DNA of 64,000 nt, from the NCBI RefSeq assembly GCF_904849725.1, contig NC_058521.1, forward strand, positions 563,662,176-563,726,175, given 5' to 3'. A program made the position numbers and the translations under genes. The DNA is from Hordeum vulgare subsp. vulgare (Eukaryota; Streptophyta; Magnoliopsida; Poales; Poaceae). Positions 11,085-22,383 of this stretch are shown here, in pieces. The notes beneath the pieces were generated by a model. That model searched no databases, was not told the DNA's origin, and saw nothing but the letters and a program-made list of their open reading frames with translations. Position 1 is the first letter of the stretch, and each line of letters starts with the position of its first letter.

Positions 11085-11434
11085 ATAGTGATCTCCTATC
11101 TTGACAGAAACAACGGGCAGGCCAACTACAAGTCCGTGTTTGTCTTTCGCGTGAGGTTTAGCAATTCTAGCGGAGTCCTCATAGAATTTGATAACATGCC
11201 CGTCTACGTCTTCGGCTAAGAGATCTTTGATAATAGCAACACTAGGTTCAACTCTAATCTCCTCAGGGGGTGCAAGTGGTCTAATGTAACCCCTACGTAT
11301 CACAGTTGGAGCTTTAGAATAATCCTTTATCCTAGCAGGGTATGGTGGTTTCTCAGTGTAAGCACAAGGAACAACAGGATCACTAAAAGCAATGACTTTC
11401 TCCTCAACTAGATTGGTTTTGGCTATGTTGCTTT
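11085..11434 (-). pseudogene. Gypsy B Gag-protease linker
   Basis: Minus-strand sequence between the Gag core and the protease, including the open piece 11082-11303 (MIRRGYIRPLAPPEEIRVEPSVAI..., ending GLPVVSVKIGDHY). It lacks a zinc knuckle. Frames above about 11303 are interrupted. It is part of the former Gag-Pol polyprotein. Confidence 0.7.
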
Positions 11435-12154
11435 CTACAAGAGGATGATATTTAAACCACTTCTCTTTGGGAAGATCAACATGAGCAGCAAATATTCACA
11501 TAGAGAACCTACTATCTCAGAGTCAAGTCCATACTTAGCGCTAAAATCTCTAAAAGTGTTTGTCTCAGCAAAAGATTTAACACAATCAAACTGGAAATTC
11601 ATACCTGACTCCTTACCTTCCTCTAGCTCCCAATCTTCAGAGTTGCATTTGATTCTCTCCAATAAATTCCACTTGTGATCAATATCCTTCTTCATAAAAG
11701 AACCGGTACAAGAAGTGTCAAGCTCGGTACAATCTTCATGAGAAAGCCGAGCATAAAAGTTTTGAGTGATGATTTCTCTCGAGAGCTCATGATTGGGGCA
11801 TGAATATAGCATTGATTTAAGCCTCCCCCAAGCTTGAGCTATGCTTTCCCTGTCATGAGGCCAAAAGTTATAAATAAAGTTCCGATCACGATGTACTAAA
11901 TGCATAGGATAGAACTTTTGATGAAATTCCAATTTCAACCGATTGTAGTCCCATGATCCAGTATCATCACATAGCCTATACCATGTCAACGCCTTATCCT
12001 TCAAAGATAAAGGAAAGACTTTCTTCTTTACCTCATCCTCGGGCAAACCTGCAAGCTTAAATAAACCACAAACTTCATCTACATAGATCAGATGCAAGTC
12101 TGGATGTGAAGATCCATCTCCTGTGAAAGGATTAGCCAGCAGTTTCTCAAGCAT
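11435..12154 (-). pseudogene. gag: Gypsy B Gag core
   Basis: A 239-aa frame with the retrotransposon Gag domain. Motifs run GLFKLAGLPEDEVKKKVFPLSLKDKALTWYRL, KLEFHQKFYPMHLVHRDRNFIYNF, IAQAWGRLKSMLYSCPNHELS and ITQNFYARL. It opens about 200 nt inside the primer site. The same frame extends a little further upstream but meets a TAA near 12200. The C-terminal end runs out near 11435 in non-conserved residues, suggesting a small indel. Gag of this type forms the particle that packages the element RNA. It is related to, but clearly different from, the Gag of Gypsy A. Confidence 0.87.
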
Positions 12155-12351
12155 ACCCGAAGGAATTTCATAAAAGATATTTTCAGTAGGTACCTCAGGT
12201 TAAGGAACAACTCCTCGTGCTTCCGTTCGTGGTGAAGATACCCCGAACAAACTCCTCAAAGGAACAGTTTCCAAAGTGACAAGTGATAATAAATTTCAGC
12301 ACAGTATAAAAATGTTTCCTTACAAATTTCCACTTACCAAAGGCGCTTCAC

Positions 12352-12369
12352 TCCCCGGCAACGGCGCCA
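12352..12369 (-). promoter_or_regulatory. Primer binding site of Gypsy B (tRNA-Asp type)
   Basis: Minus-strand TGGCGCCGTTGCCGGGGA, identical to the site in Gypsy A, 11 nt inside the 5' LTR edge. Confidence 0.92.
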
Positions 12370-12380
12370 GAAAAGAGTCT

Positions 12381-13910
12381 TGATGACCCACAAGTATAGG
12401 GGATCAATCGTAGTCCTTTCGATAAGTAAGAGTGTCGAACCCAACGAGGAGCAGAAGGCTCTGATAAACGGTTTTCAACAAGGTAATAACTGCAAGCACT
12501 GAAAGTAGTGGTAACAAGTGATTGTGTAGCGAGGTGAAACGTAGCAAGACAAAAGTAACAAGTAACAAGTAGTAGAAACGGTGCAGCAAGTGGCCCAATC
12601 CCTTTTTTAGCAAGGGACAAGCCTGAACAAACTCTTATAGGAGGAAAAACGCTCCCGAGGACACACGGGAATTTCTGTCATGCTAGTTTCATCATGCTCA
12701 TATGATTCGCATTTGTTACTTTGATAGTTTGATATGTGGGTGGACCGGCGCTTGGGTACTGCCCTTACTTGGACAAGCATCCCACTTATGATTAACCTCT
12801 CTCGCAAGCATCCGCAACTACAAAAGAAGAATTAAGACAACGTCTAACCATAGCATTAAACTAGTGGATCCAAATCAGCCCCTTACGAAGCAACGCATAG
12901 ACTGGGGTTTAAGCTTCTGTCACTCCAGCAACCCATCATCTACTTACTACTCCCCAATGCCTTCCTCTAGGCCAAAGTATGGTGAAGTGTTATGTAGTCG
13001 ACGTTCACATAACACCACTAGAGGAAAAGACAACATACAACATATCAAAATACCGAACGAATATCAAATTCACATGACTATTATCAGCATGACTCATCCC
13101 ATGTCCTCAGGAACAAAAGTAACTACTCACAAAGCATAATCATAATCATGATCAGAGGTGTAATGAATAGCATCAAGGATCTGAACATAAACTCTTCCAC
13201 CAAGTAATCCAACTAGCATCAACTACAAAGAATAATCAACACTACTAGTAACCTTACAAGTACCAATCGGAGTCGTGAGACGGAGATTGGTTACAAGAGA
13301 TGAACTAGGGATTGGAGAGGAGATGGTGCTGATGAAGATGTTGATGAAGATGCCTCCCCTCCGACGAGAGGAGTGTTGGTGATGACGATGGCGACGATTT
13401 CCCCCTCCGGGAGGGAAGTTTCCCCGGCAGGATCGTCCTGCCGGAGCTCTAGATTAGATCTGCTCAAGTTTCGCCTCGTGGCTGCTGCCAAACCACAAAA
13501 AAGCTCCCGAATGATTTTTTTTTTCTGGAACGAAACCCTTCATATAGCAAAAGAGGGGGCTAGTGGCCCGTCAGGGAGCCCACAAGCTTGCCCTCCGCCA
13601 CCAGTGGGGTGGCGGTGGCAGGGGTTGTGGCGCCCTGGTGGCCCCCCTCCGGTACTTCTTTCGCCCAGTAATTTTTATATAATCCCATAAAATGCCACAT
13701 AACTTTTCACGGCATTTGGAGATGTGCAGAATAGTGGACTAAGATTTGCTCCTTTTCCAGTCCAGAATTCCAGCTGCCTGAATTCTCCCTCTTCAAATAA
13801 ACCTTGCAAAATAAGAGAGAAAAGGCATAAATATGGTACCACAAAGTAATAAAATAGCCCATAAAGCAATAAATATCAACATGAAAGCATGATGCAAAAT
13901 GGACGTATCA
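12381..13910 (-). repeat. Gypsy B 5' LTR
   Basis: 1530 bp with TG...CA ends, partner of 3634-5158. It carries the promoter that would drive element transcription leftward. It is followed by the right GGGAT copy. Confidence 0.95.
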
Positions 13911-13915
13911 GGGAT
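13911..13915. repeat. Target-site duplication of Gypsy B, right copy
   Basis: GGGAT, identical to 3629-3633. Gypsy A LTR sequence resumes after it. Confidence 0.95.
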
Positions 13916-14524
13916 CAATCCCCATCAAGAACTAACTCGATTACATGATAGATCTCATCCAACTCATCACCGTCCAGCAAGCCTACGATGAGATTCTCAT
14001 GAACGATGAAGAGCATCATGGAATTGTCGATGGAGAAAGGTTGATGATGACGGTGGCGACGATTTCCCCTCTCCGGAGCCCGAAACAGACTCCGGATCTG
14101 CCCTACAGATGAAGAACAGGATGTGGCGGCGCCTCCGTATCACAAAACGCGATGAAACCTTCTCTGTGATTTTTTTCCAGGCGAAACGGAAGATATAGAA
14201 CTGAGATTGGGGGCGGTGGTGCCACGTGGGCCCCACAAACCCTCATGGCGCGGCCATAGGGGGTGGCCGCGGCCCAGGGGCTTGTGGCCCACTGGCACGC
14301 CCCCTCACATGGCACTTTGCGCAGGTATTTTTCTTTTATTCCAGAAAAAATCTCCGTAAATTTTCAAGACATTTGGAGAACTTTCATTTCTGCACAAAAA
14401 CAATACCATGGCAATTCTGCTGAAAACAGCGTCAGTCCGAGTTAGTTCCTATCAAATCATGCAAATTAAAGTCCAAAACAAGGGCAAAAGAGTTCAGAAA
14501 AGTAGATACGACGGAGACGTATCA
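13916..14524 (-). repeat. Gypsy A 5' LTR, outer part
   Basis: The 609-bp continuation of the LTR that begins at 2634, ending GAGACGTATCA at 14524 (coding-strand start TGATACGTCTCC). The 5-bp target duplication of Gypsy A should be ATCTC (14525-14529), with its partner outside the window. Confidence 0.85.
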
Positions 14525-15167
14525 ATCTCCATGAAGATCATGAAGAACATGGTATTGAAGATCAAAGAGAGAGAAGAAGCCATCTAGCTACTAGCTATGG
14601 ACCCGTAGGTCTGTGGTGAACTACTCACGCATCATCGGAGGGGCAATGGAGTTGATGTAGATGCCCTCCATGATCAATTCCCTCTCCGGGTGATTATCGG
14701 AAAAGGCTCCCAGATTGAATCTCACGGGAACTGAGGCTCTCGGCAGCGTAAAAGTATTTTCGTGGCTCTCTTTAGCGATGGGGGAGTATTTGGGAATTTA
14801 TAAGCCGAAGAATAGGGTTAGGAGACATGCAGGAGACCCACAAGCTAGGGGGCACCCCCCTAGGGCGCGCCCTCCAGGCTTGTGGCCTCCCGGCAGGTGT
14901 CCTGCCCCTAGTCCAAGTCTTCTGGGTTTCTTCTAGTCCAAGAAAAATAATTCCGGGGATTTTATTCCGTTTGGACTCCGTTTAATATTCCTTATCTGCA
15001 ATACTCAAAAACATGGAAAAAAAACATAAACTGGCACTAGGCTCTAGATTAATAGGTTAGTCCCAAAAATAATATAAAACAACATACTAATGTATACAAA
15101 ACATCCAAAACAAATAATATAATAGCGTGGAACAATCAAAAAATATAGATACGTTGGAGACGTATCA
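14525..15167 (-). repeat. Gypsy C LTR remnant
   Basis: The last 643 bp of a different Gypsy LTR, ending GGAGACGTATCA at 15167 (coding-strand start TGATACGTCTCCAACG). Gypsy A inserted into it; the rest must lie left of the window. The LTR start is nearly the same as the one at 18205 in opposite orientation, so Gypsy C and Gypsy D belong to the same or closely related families. Confidence 0.75.
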
Positions 15168-16150
15168 GCGGGGTTCTCTCCCTCCCGACAGCGGTGCTCC
15201 TAGGGCGACTGCGGCTCGGCGGGGTCTGTCCGAGGGATCTTCGACGCAGCGGCGCACGCATTTTCTGCGGGGAGACGTGGTACGGCCATGGCCGGCGATG
15301 CCCGCCAGGCCCAGATCTGGGCCCCTTTGGGCCCCATTTGGGTTGGCGTGGGCCAGTTGTCCTGTGCGCGGCGGCGGTGCTCCCTAGCGGTGGAGGTAGA
15401 ATGGTAACGGTCTTCAGGTGGTGGTGGTGTGGTCTTCCCGCATGCTGCAGTGCGACGATGGGGGATTCGCAGTCCCGTTTGGGCCTGGCCGGGCCACTAG
15501 GAGGCTGGTTTGTCTGTGTTGACGCGTCCGGACGGTTGCCGCAGTGGCGGTGGAGGCAGTTCCCTCATGCTCGATTGCATGTCTATTTCCCCCGATTCTG
15601 ATGTCCCTTCCTCTTTCGCTTGGACTCATGTCAGTGATCTCCGAGCGGCGATGAAGATGGCTCCAAAATCGTGGTGGCACATGCTGGTGGACGGCTAGTT
15701 GGATGGAGTTCGACAGAGTGTCCAGGGTGGTGGTGGTTGTTTGGGTCGGGAGAAATCCCCTGGCGGCTCGTCCGCACTGACGTGGTGACATATGCGGATG
15801 CCGCCGTTCCTTGGTGAGGGGCTTCGGGTATAGCCCTTCCACATTGTCTTATGCGTACCAGGGGAAACCCTAGGAGTAGTCTGGGCAGCAGCGACGTCGT
15901 CATCACATTCCTTCTTGAAGGTGCTGCTCGGTACATGCCGCTTCGGAGTGCTAGGAGTGCGGTGGGACTTCTCTGGAGGGTGCGGCAGTGGTCGGTCCTC
16001 TTCGTTTTGTTGTTGTGTCGATGTCATCATTTTTTTTATTTTTATTTTATCTCTCATTTTCTTTTGGTCTTCGTTGTGCTGCGGCCCCAACAAGCTATGT
16101 ATCGGGTGGTTTCTTTATAATATAAAGCGGGGGGAAACCCTTTATCGTCA
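15168..16150 (+). mobile_element. GC-rich segment with LINE-like 3' tail
   Basis: About 980 bp of GC-rich sequence unlike its Gypsy neighbours. It ends in a T-rich stretch (about 16028-16070) and then TATAATATAAAGCGGGG plus AAACCCTTTATCGTC, which resembles the 3' ends of plant non-LTR (LINE) retrotransposons. The open frames here (for example 15194-15601) contain no reverse transcriptase or endonuclease motif. Its left edge abuts the LTR end at 15167, as expected for a 5'-truncated LINE, but I could not find a clear duplication. It could also be a captured gene 3' end. Confidence 0.4.
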
Positions 16151-18204
16151 AACTACATTTTTATTCATCACATGATATGAGTTTTACTTGGAGCATCATT
16201 TGCTTTAGTTTTCTTTTTTATTTTTAGTTTGCCACAGTCATATTTTTCTGGACAAACCAACCTTAGAGAGAGACACATTTATCATGATTTGTTAGAACGC
16301 GCTTTGTGCTTCACTTATATCTTTTGAGCTAAACAGTTGCTCTAGTACTTCACCTATATCTTTTTGAGTAGGATGGTCTGTAGATTTTATAGAAATTGTT
16401 GAACTATCATTATCTACTTATATTTTCTTGAGAGTTAATAAAAAGTAGAGTTAATTTGCATGGGTCACAAAGCTAGTTCAAAAATAATAGGTATTCAATG
16501 AATGATAATCAAAACCATCATGTAGCACATAAAGAGAAATTGTGGGTTAATGATATTGACGTGGAAATATAAAAAGGTGTGAGTGCAGCATTGTTGATTC
16601 GTAGAAGTAACGGTGTTAAGAGGTGTTAATTCCTTGTTTCTCTAAATATTAAAATGCCAACGCGGGGATGTGTGAGCACTTCTATTCCTTGTTGAAATCC
16701 TAGTGTTGTTTCGAATCGGAGTCGCACGATGATTAAGTCCTCCCAACCCTCTCCCTCGGGGCATGTGGGTAGTGCTTTGATTTGTGATGAAATTAATAAA
16801 ACTTTGCAACAAGTATATGAGTTCTTCATGACTAATGTGGAATCATGGACATACGCAATCTCACCTCCTCTTATTTTGCTAGCCTCTTTGGTACCGTGCA
16901 TTGCCCATTCTCATCTCGGTGATTCGTGCGAACTTTGTTGGAGCATCCAAACCCCGTGGCATGATATGTTCTATCACATATAAACCTTTATTTATCTTCC
17001 TCAATACAGCCACCATACCTACCTATCATGGCATTTCCATAGCCATTCCGATATATATTTCCATGCAAATGCCATCGTTACTTCACATGACTAGTTCATT
17101 CATCATCATAATGGTTTGCATGATCATACAGAGCTGACATAGTATTTGTGCCAAAGTCACCATTCATCATATTTTTGATACATGTCATGCTAGATCATTG
17201 CACATCCTCGTACACTAGAAGAGGTATTCATACATAGTCATAGTACTTCATATCGAGCTTTCATGTGTTGAAAGTAAATAAAAGTATGATGGTCGTCATT
17301 ATTAGAGCATTGTCCCAGTGAGTAAAGAATGACGGAGACTATGATTCCCCCACAAGTCGGGAAGAGACTCCGAACGAAAAATAAAAATGGGGGAGGCCAA
17401 ATGAGCCCACCATAAAAAATGAATGGGAGAAAAGGATAGAAGGGACTTTGCTACTATCCTTTACCACACTTGTGCCTCAAAGTGACACCATGTTCCTCAT
17501 ATAGAGAGTCTCATGATATGTCATTTTCATGTGCTAGTGGGAATCATATTATCATTATTATGAACCTGGCTTGCATATTCCGATGACGGGCTTCCTCAAA
17601 TGCCTAAGGTCTTCATGAGCAAGCAAGTTTGATGCACACCCCACTTAGCTTCATTCGAGCTTTCATACACTTATAGCGCTAGTGCATCATTTGCATGGCA
17701 ATCCCTACTCCTTGCATTGACATCTACCGATGGGCATCTCCATAGCCTGTTGGTACGCCTTGTTGATTTTACACTATCTTCACCACTTTTATCCCTTTGA
17801 TACCTACCACCATATTCTATTCCACCTTATGCTATGTCCATGGCTCATGCTCATGTATTGCATGAAGAATAAAAAGTTGATTCACTTTGAAAAAGTATGA
17901 TCCAATTGCCTGACTTGGACACCATGGTGCTTAACATTTGTATTAATGTGATGAGTATGGAGCCATGCTTTGCTAATATGAAATATAAATGGGGGTAAAT
18001 ATTCTTTTAGGATCACATACTTTGAGAGATTCATGATTTTATTGCTTGTTCTTATAATTATTACTATGATGATGTTTATTAATTCATCATTTATTAATGA
18101 GCATACATGCAAAAGATTACATATTTGATAGCATGTTACATCAAAAATTCTGTTTTTATCATTTACCTACTTGAGGACGAGCGGGAATTAAGCTTGGGGA
18201 TGCT
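16151..18204 (+). mobile_element. Gypsy D: 3' non-coding interior and polypurine tract
   Basis: AT-rich sequence without a supported gene, ending in GAGCGGGAATTAAGC then TTGGGGATGC directly against an LTR start at 18205. Known: the block 'TTGAGGACGAGC...AAGCTTGGGGATG' precedes the 3' LTR in common Triticeae Gypsy elements. The pol-coding part is missing; the left boundary near 16151 is where the LINE-like tail ends. Short frames such as 16626-16901 are shadows. Confidence 0.65.
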
Positions 18205-18247
18205 TGATACGTCTCCAACGTATCTATAATTTTTTATTGTTCCATGT
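18205..18247 (+). repeat. Gypsy D 3' LTR, first 43 bp only
   Basis: TGATACGTCTCCAACGTATC starts the LTR, matching the Gypsy C LTR start, and breaks off at 18247 where the Gypsy E LTR begins. Confidence 0.7.
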
Positions 18248-18770
18248 TGTGATGCGGATGAGGCGACCCTATTATCATGTCTGCGCCTACCTACTCCCTG
18301 ATGGTCATCGTGCTGACCACTATGGCGCTCAGCCGGTGGGCCCCGTGCTAGACAGGACTCGATAGCCGTCAGGCCCCGTGGCCAGTCGGGGCCCCGCCCC
18401 CTTCTTTCTCGCACTACTATACATTCCTGGCTAGCCTATAAAGCCAAACTCCAGCCCCCCGAGAGAGGGACTCGCGAACATTTCAGTACCAACCCCCCCC
18501 CCCCCCACGCAACACACCACATAGGTAGCGAGACCGGCAGCGAGAGAGCCGTCATCTTCCTCACGAATAGCTCAAGGAGCACCATTGTACTGTGATCACC
18601 TATAGTCACACCGAAACAACTAGGATTTTATCTCATAGGAGGGTCGTGAACCTGGGTAGATCCGCATCATCTGTCTTGTGCCTTCACCCGTTCCCAGATG
18701 CTGCCAGCGCTCGTCGGCCCCAAACCAAGATCTAAGCCACCCCCTGATATCTGTTGCAGAAATACCACGT
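18248..18770 (+). repeat. Gypsy E 5' LTR (short, GC-rich)
   Basis: A roughly 520-bp segment starting TGTGATGCGGATGAGG. It has a TATA box in CTAGCCTATAAAGCC (TATAAA at 18437-18442), a 15-nt C run near 18487-18502 and a primer-site-like sequence right after it. The right edge is placed just before that site and may be off by a few bases. Gypsy E lost its 3' half; Copia F begins inside its gag. Confidence 0.6.
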
Positions 18771-18792
18771 TAGTTGCCGCCCACCATGGGGC
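18771..18792 (+). promoter_or_regulatory. Gypsy E primer-binding-site-like sequence
   Basis: TTGCCGCCCACCATGGGGC differs by two substitutions from TTGGCGCCCACCGTGGGGC, the sequence usually found at this position in grass Gypsy elements with this kind of Gag. It is decayed but recognisable. Confidence 0.55.
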
Positions 18793-20208
18793 CGGCAGCA
18801 ACACCGGCCAGAGTAATGTTCCGGACGGGACACTTCACCCCTTCTGGCGAGCGCGTGGAGCACGACTTGGTTGTGCGCTATGGTGCGCTCGACTGCGTCA
18901 ACAACAACGCCCACCATCTCAAGGACACGGACTTCCTCGTCGGCGGATCCATCACCCTCTTCAGCTCGCACCGCATCTATGTCGCGGTCGTCCCTGAAGA
19001 GTACCCCTCCGAGGTGCTCAGGTGTGACGAACTACCGCCGTCCGATGACGATGACCTCCCCGCCAGCTTTGGCGACCTCTGCACCCGCGTAGAGGTAATG
19101 AACACCATCTCGCTAGGCGATGCATCAGCGCAATGGACCTTGCTTCGCGTCGTGGTTGACACACTGCATGCACCCATCCTAATTGTCGCCGACCATGCGG
19201 CAGCAACCGCGGAGCTGGACAACCATCGCCAGCACCTACTCAAGGAGGCGAAAGCACTGGCGGCTACCCAGAGCGAGTTTGAGGTCACTCGGCACGAGGT
19301 CAACGAGGCCCACGGCCTCACGTTGGCTGCTCCAGAGCCAAGCCGGCTGATGGAAGTGCGGCGCCATGGAGGTGCTGTCAGCCAAGAGTTGGTCGGCGGC
19401 TGCCCCGTCTACGACACCCCCGTTAAGAACATGAGAGCTGTGCAAGCCACCGTCAGCGAGCTAGGAGGGCTCGAGGGACCGGCCCATGAGGTGCAGCATG
19501 AGCGCATCCGCGTTCTCGTGGAGGCAGGCTAACGCACAACAGGAGCAACCGGTCGAGTCGTTCCGCGACCCGGCCGGTTCTTGCTCAAGGACCAACACAA
19601 CCTCGCCGACCCTCGCTGGCTGGTGACTGGCCAGCAAGACATGCATCAGGCATCTTCCCTTGTCGATGCTAACCACCATCACGATAGCCGGCACATGGGC
19701 AGCCGCGGTCAGCAAGACAACAACCCATTGGTTGTCAACAACCGCGCGAAAGAGCCGGCTCGCCAGGGCAACCGCCAGCCGGCACAAAGTAGCCATCGCG
19801 GAGATCGCGATCGGGTGGCCGAGCAGCCGCTGCCTCATCGCCCGGTGCCCGAGCGTGTTGGCATGCACCAGCTGGACGACTAGGACACTCGCTTCCGTCT
19901 GGAGAGCCTCGCAGAATCTGAGGCCGCCGAGGAGGAGAGCACTGCCGGACCACCCTGCTTCGGGCCACGCATTCTGAAGGAACCGTTCCCCAAGGGCTTC
20001 ACCTTGCGCGTGACACCACCAATTACAACGGCACGACCAAGCCGGTGGATTGGTTGACCGACTACACCACCGTCGTCGGCATCGCCGACGGCAACAAGCG
20101 CGTGGCAGTATGCTACGCGCCCCTCATGCTGCTCGGCTCAGCCCGACCCTGGCTTAACAGCCTTCCACACGGCAACGTCAATGGCTGGCTAGACTTCCAA
20201 GAGGCATT
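18786..20208 (+). pseudogene. gag: Gypsy E gag, broken and truncated
   Basis: GC-rich coding remnant. An open frame runs from 18774 or 18786 to 19532 (about 250 aa), with a helical stretch near its middle (AAATAELDNHRQHLLKEAKAL). It stops at TAA and continues in other frames. The Gag domain is clear at 20045-20208: DWLTDYTTVVGIADGNKRVAV, then YAPLMLLGSARPWLNSLP and GWLDFQEAF. Known: this block is typical of Gag in large grass Gypsy elements. The domain is cut at 20208 by the LTR of Copia F. Its GC content is much higher than that of the flanking elements, which is normal for this family and is not evidence of a host gene. Confidence 0.8.
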
Positions 20209-21999
20209 TGTTGGAAATGTGCCATAGAGACACTAATAAAATAGTTATTATAATATTTCCTGTTTAAACATAATCGCTTATTATCCATGCTATAATTGTA
20301 TTGAATGGAAACACAAATACATGTGTGGATATATAGACAAAACAATGTCCTTTGTGAGCCTCTAGTTTACTAGCTCGTTGATCAAAGATGGTTGAGTTTT
20401 CCTAGACATAGACAAGTGTTGTCATTGATTACGGGATCACATCATTAGGAGAATGATGTGATGCACAAGAACCAAACTATGAAGGTAGCATGTGATCGTG
20501 TTATTTTATTGCTATTGTTTTTTGCATGTCAAGTATACGTTCCTATGACCATGAGATTATGTAACTCACTGCCACCGGAGGAATGCCTTATGTGTATCAA
20601 ACGTCGCAACGTAACTGGGTCACTATAAAGGTGCTCTACAGGTATCTCTGAAGGTGTCCGTTGAGTTAGCATGGATCGAGACTGGGATTTGTCACTCCGT
20701 ATGACGGAGAGGTATCTCGGGGCCCACTCTGTAATACAACATCACAAACAACCTTGCAAGCAATGTGACTAAAGAGTTAGTCACGGGATTTTGTATTACG
20801 GAACGAGTAAAGAGACATGCCGGTAACGAGATTGAAATAGGTGTGTAGATACCGACGATTGAATCTCGAGCAAGTAACATACCGAAGGACAAAGGGAATG
20901 TTATACGGGATTAACTAAATCCTTGACATAGAGGTTCAACCGATAAGATCTTCGTAGAATATGTAGGATCTAATATGGGCATCCAGGTCCCGCTATTGGA
21001 TATTGACTGGAGAGTGTCTCGGTGATGTCTACATAGTTCTCGAACTCGCAGGGTCTGCACACTTAAGGTTCGGTGACGCTTCGGTATTATTGAGTTATGC
21101 GTGTTTAGTAATCGTAAGTTGTTCGGAGTCCCAAATGAGATCCCGGACATCACGAGGAGCTCCGGAATGGTCTGGAGGTAAGGATTGATATATAGGAAAG
21201 TTGCATCTGGATTCTGGAAAGATTTCGGACGTTACCGGTAAAATACCGGGAGTGACGAGTGGGTTCTGGGGTTTTACCCGGAGGGGCCACCCACGCTGGG
21301 GAGGACCTAATAGGCCTAAAGGTGGCACACCAGCCCTTAGTGGGCTGGTAAGGCCAGCCCAATAACCTATTTCAGCCAAAGGCAAAAAAAGGAAAAAGAA
21401 AAAAAGGAAGGAGGTGGACAAGTGGGAAGGGAGTCCTCCACCAAACCAAATTGGAGGAGGACTCCTCCCCTTGGCTCGGTTGAATCCCTCCTACTTTGAG
21501 TAGGAGGCAAGGCAACCCTCCCTCTTGTTCCTCCTATATATAGTGGAGGTTCTGAGGGCAAACTTCACCAGAAAAAGCCACGTGATGCCCTCTCCTCCAC
21601 AAATCATCTTCCTCGTCTAGATTAGTCTGGTATAGCTTGGCGAAGCCCTGTTGGATTAGTTCACCACCACCATCACTATGTCGTCGTGCTGCCGTGAACT
21701 CATCTACCTCTTCGTCCCTCTTGCTGGATCAAGAAGGCGGAGATTGTCATCGAGCTGTACGTGTGCTGAACGCGGAGGTGCCGCCCGTTCGGCCCTATAT
21801 CAGAACGGAGTTCGTGAGACGACTTGCGATTTGGATCGCGAAGACGTTCGACTACATCAACTGTGCTTCTTAACGCTTCCTGCTAAGCGATCTACAAGGG
21901 TATGTGGATCCGATCTCCCCTCTCGTAGATGATCATCACCATGATAGGTATTGCGTGTATGTAGGAATTTTTTTGTTTCCCATGCAATGTTCCCCAACA
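20209..21999 (+). repeat. Copia F 5' LTR
   Basis: 1791 bp from TGTTGGAAATGTGCC to TTCCCCAACA, the BARE-1/Angela LTR. TATA box TATATATAG at about 21535-21543. It is more diverged from the consensus start (ATGCCCTAGAGGC) than the other Copia LTRs here. Confidence 0.9.
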
Positions 22000-22000
22000 G

Positions 22001-22018
22001 TGGCATCATGAGCTAGGT
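22001..22018 (+). promoter_or_regulatory. Copia F primer binding site
   Basis: TGGCATCATGAGCTAGGT, one base after the LTR. This is the standard BARE/Angela site, related to initiator tRNA-Met. Confidence 0.88.
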
Positions 22019-22383
22019 TCATGCATAGATGATATCTCGAGTACAACACAAAAGAGTTTGTGGACGTTGATATTCAATTTTATACCCTCATTAGTCTTTT
22101 CTTGATTCTGCGGTATTGTTGGATTGAAGCGTCCCGGACCAACATTACTCGTACACTTACGAGAGACCGGTTTCATCGACTAACATGCAACTTGTTGCAT
22201 AAAGATGACTGGTGGGTGTTTGTTTCTTCAACTTTAGTTGAATCGGATTTGACTGAGGCGGTCCTTGGAGAAGGTTAAATAGCAATTTGCATATCACCGT
22301 TGTGGCTTTGCGTAAGTAAGATGCGATCATACTAGATACCCATAGCAGCCATGTAAAATTTGCAACAACAAATTAGAGGACGT

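Larger units (their letters stand above)
3634..13910 (-). mobile_element. Gypsy B: complete 10.28 kb LTR retrotransposon
   Basis: A structurally complete minus-strand Gypsy element. It has LTRs at 3634-5158 and 12381-13910, a primer site at 12352-12369, gag, protease, reverse transcriptase, RNase H and integrase in Gypsy order (integrase last), an extra ORF after integrase, a polypurine tract at 5159-5175, and a perfect GGGAT duplication. It inserted into the 5' LTR of Gypsy A. A hand count over the first ~290 LTR bases gives about seven substitutions and two small indels (roughly 97.5% identity). The pol frame carries at least four nonsense codons (11082, 9735, 8814, about 8343) and one frameshift (about 8462), so it is not autonomous now. 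Confidence 0.95.
1..14524 (-). mobile_element. Gypsy A: 5' part of an LTR retrotransposon, split by Gypsy B
   Basis: Seen: reading the minus strand there is a 5' LTR (right end at 14524), a primer binding site, gag and protease, and the element then leaves the window at base 1. The LTR is in two pieces, 2634-3633 and 13916-14524, because Gypsy B (3634-13910) sits inside it. The outer LTR end follows the TG...CA rule. The pol genes and 3' LTR lie to the left of the window. Known: a tRNA-Asp-type primer site with this Gag and protease is typical of abundant Triticeae Gypsy families (Sabrina/WHAM/Fatima group); the exact family name is not asserted. Every reading frame is broken, so the copy is dead. 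Confidence 0.9.
20209..22383 (+). mobile_element. Copia F: 5' LTR and leader of an Angela/BARE-type element
   Basis: Plus-strand Copia starting in the gag of Gypsy E. It has a full 5' LTR (20209-21999), a primer site and 380 bp of 5' leader, then stops where element G begins at 22384. No gag, pol or 3' LTR follows. The 5 bp before it (GCATT, 20204-20208) would be one copy of its target duplication; the other copy is gone. Confidence 0.85.

Noticed and set aside
2606..12369. tRNA-Asp genes at 2606 and 12352
   Set aside because: Only the 18-nt 3' end of the tRNA is matched, with no cloverleaf upstream; both are primer binding sites.
15194..15936. Overlapping long frames on both strands at 15.1-15.9 kb as genes
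   Set aside because: High GC content removes stop codons by chance in all frames; low-complexity Gly/Arg/Trp-rich translations with no domain.
18774..19532. GC-rich host gene of 252 aa
   Set aside because: It sits right after an LTR and primer-like site and leads into a Gypsy Gag domain at 20045, so it is retrotransposon gag.
20209..22383. Copia F as a solo LTR
   Set aside because: A primer site and 380 bp of leader follow the LTR, so it is a truncated element, not a solo LTR.
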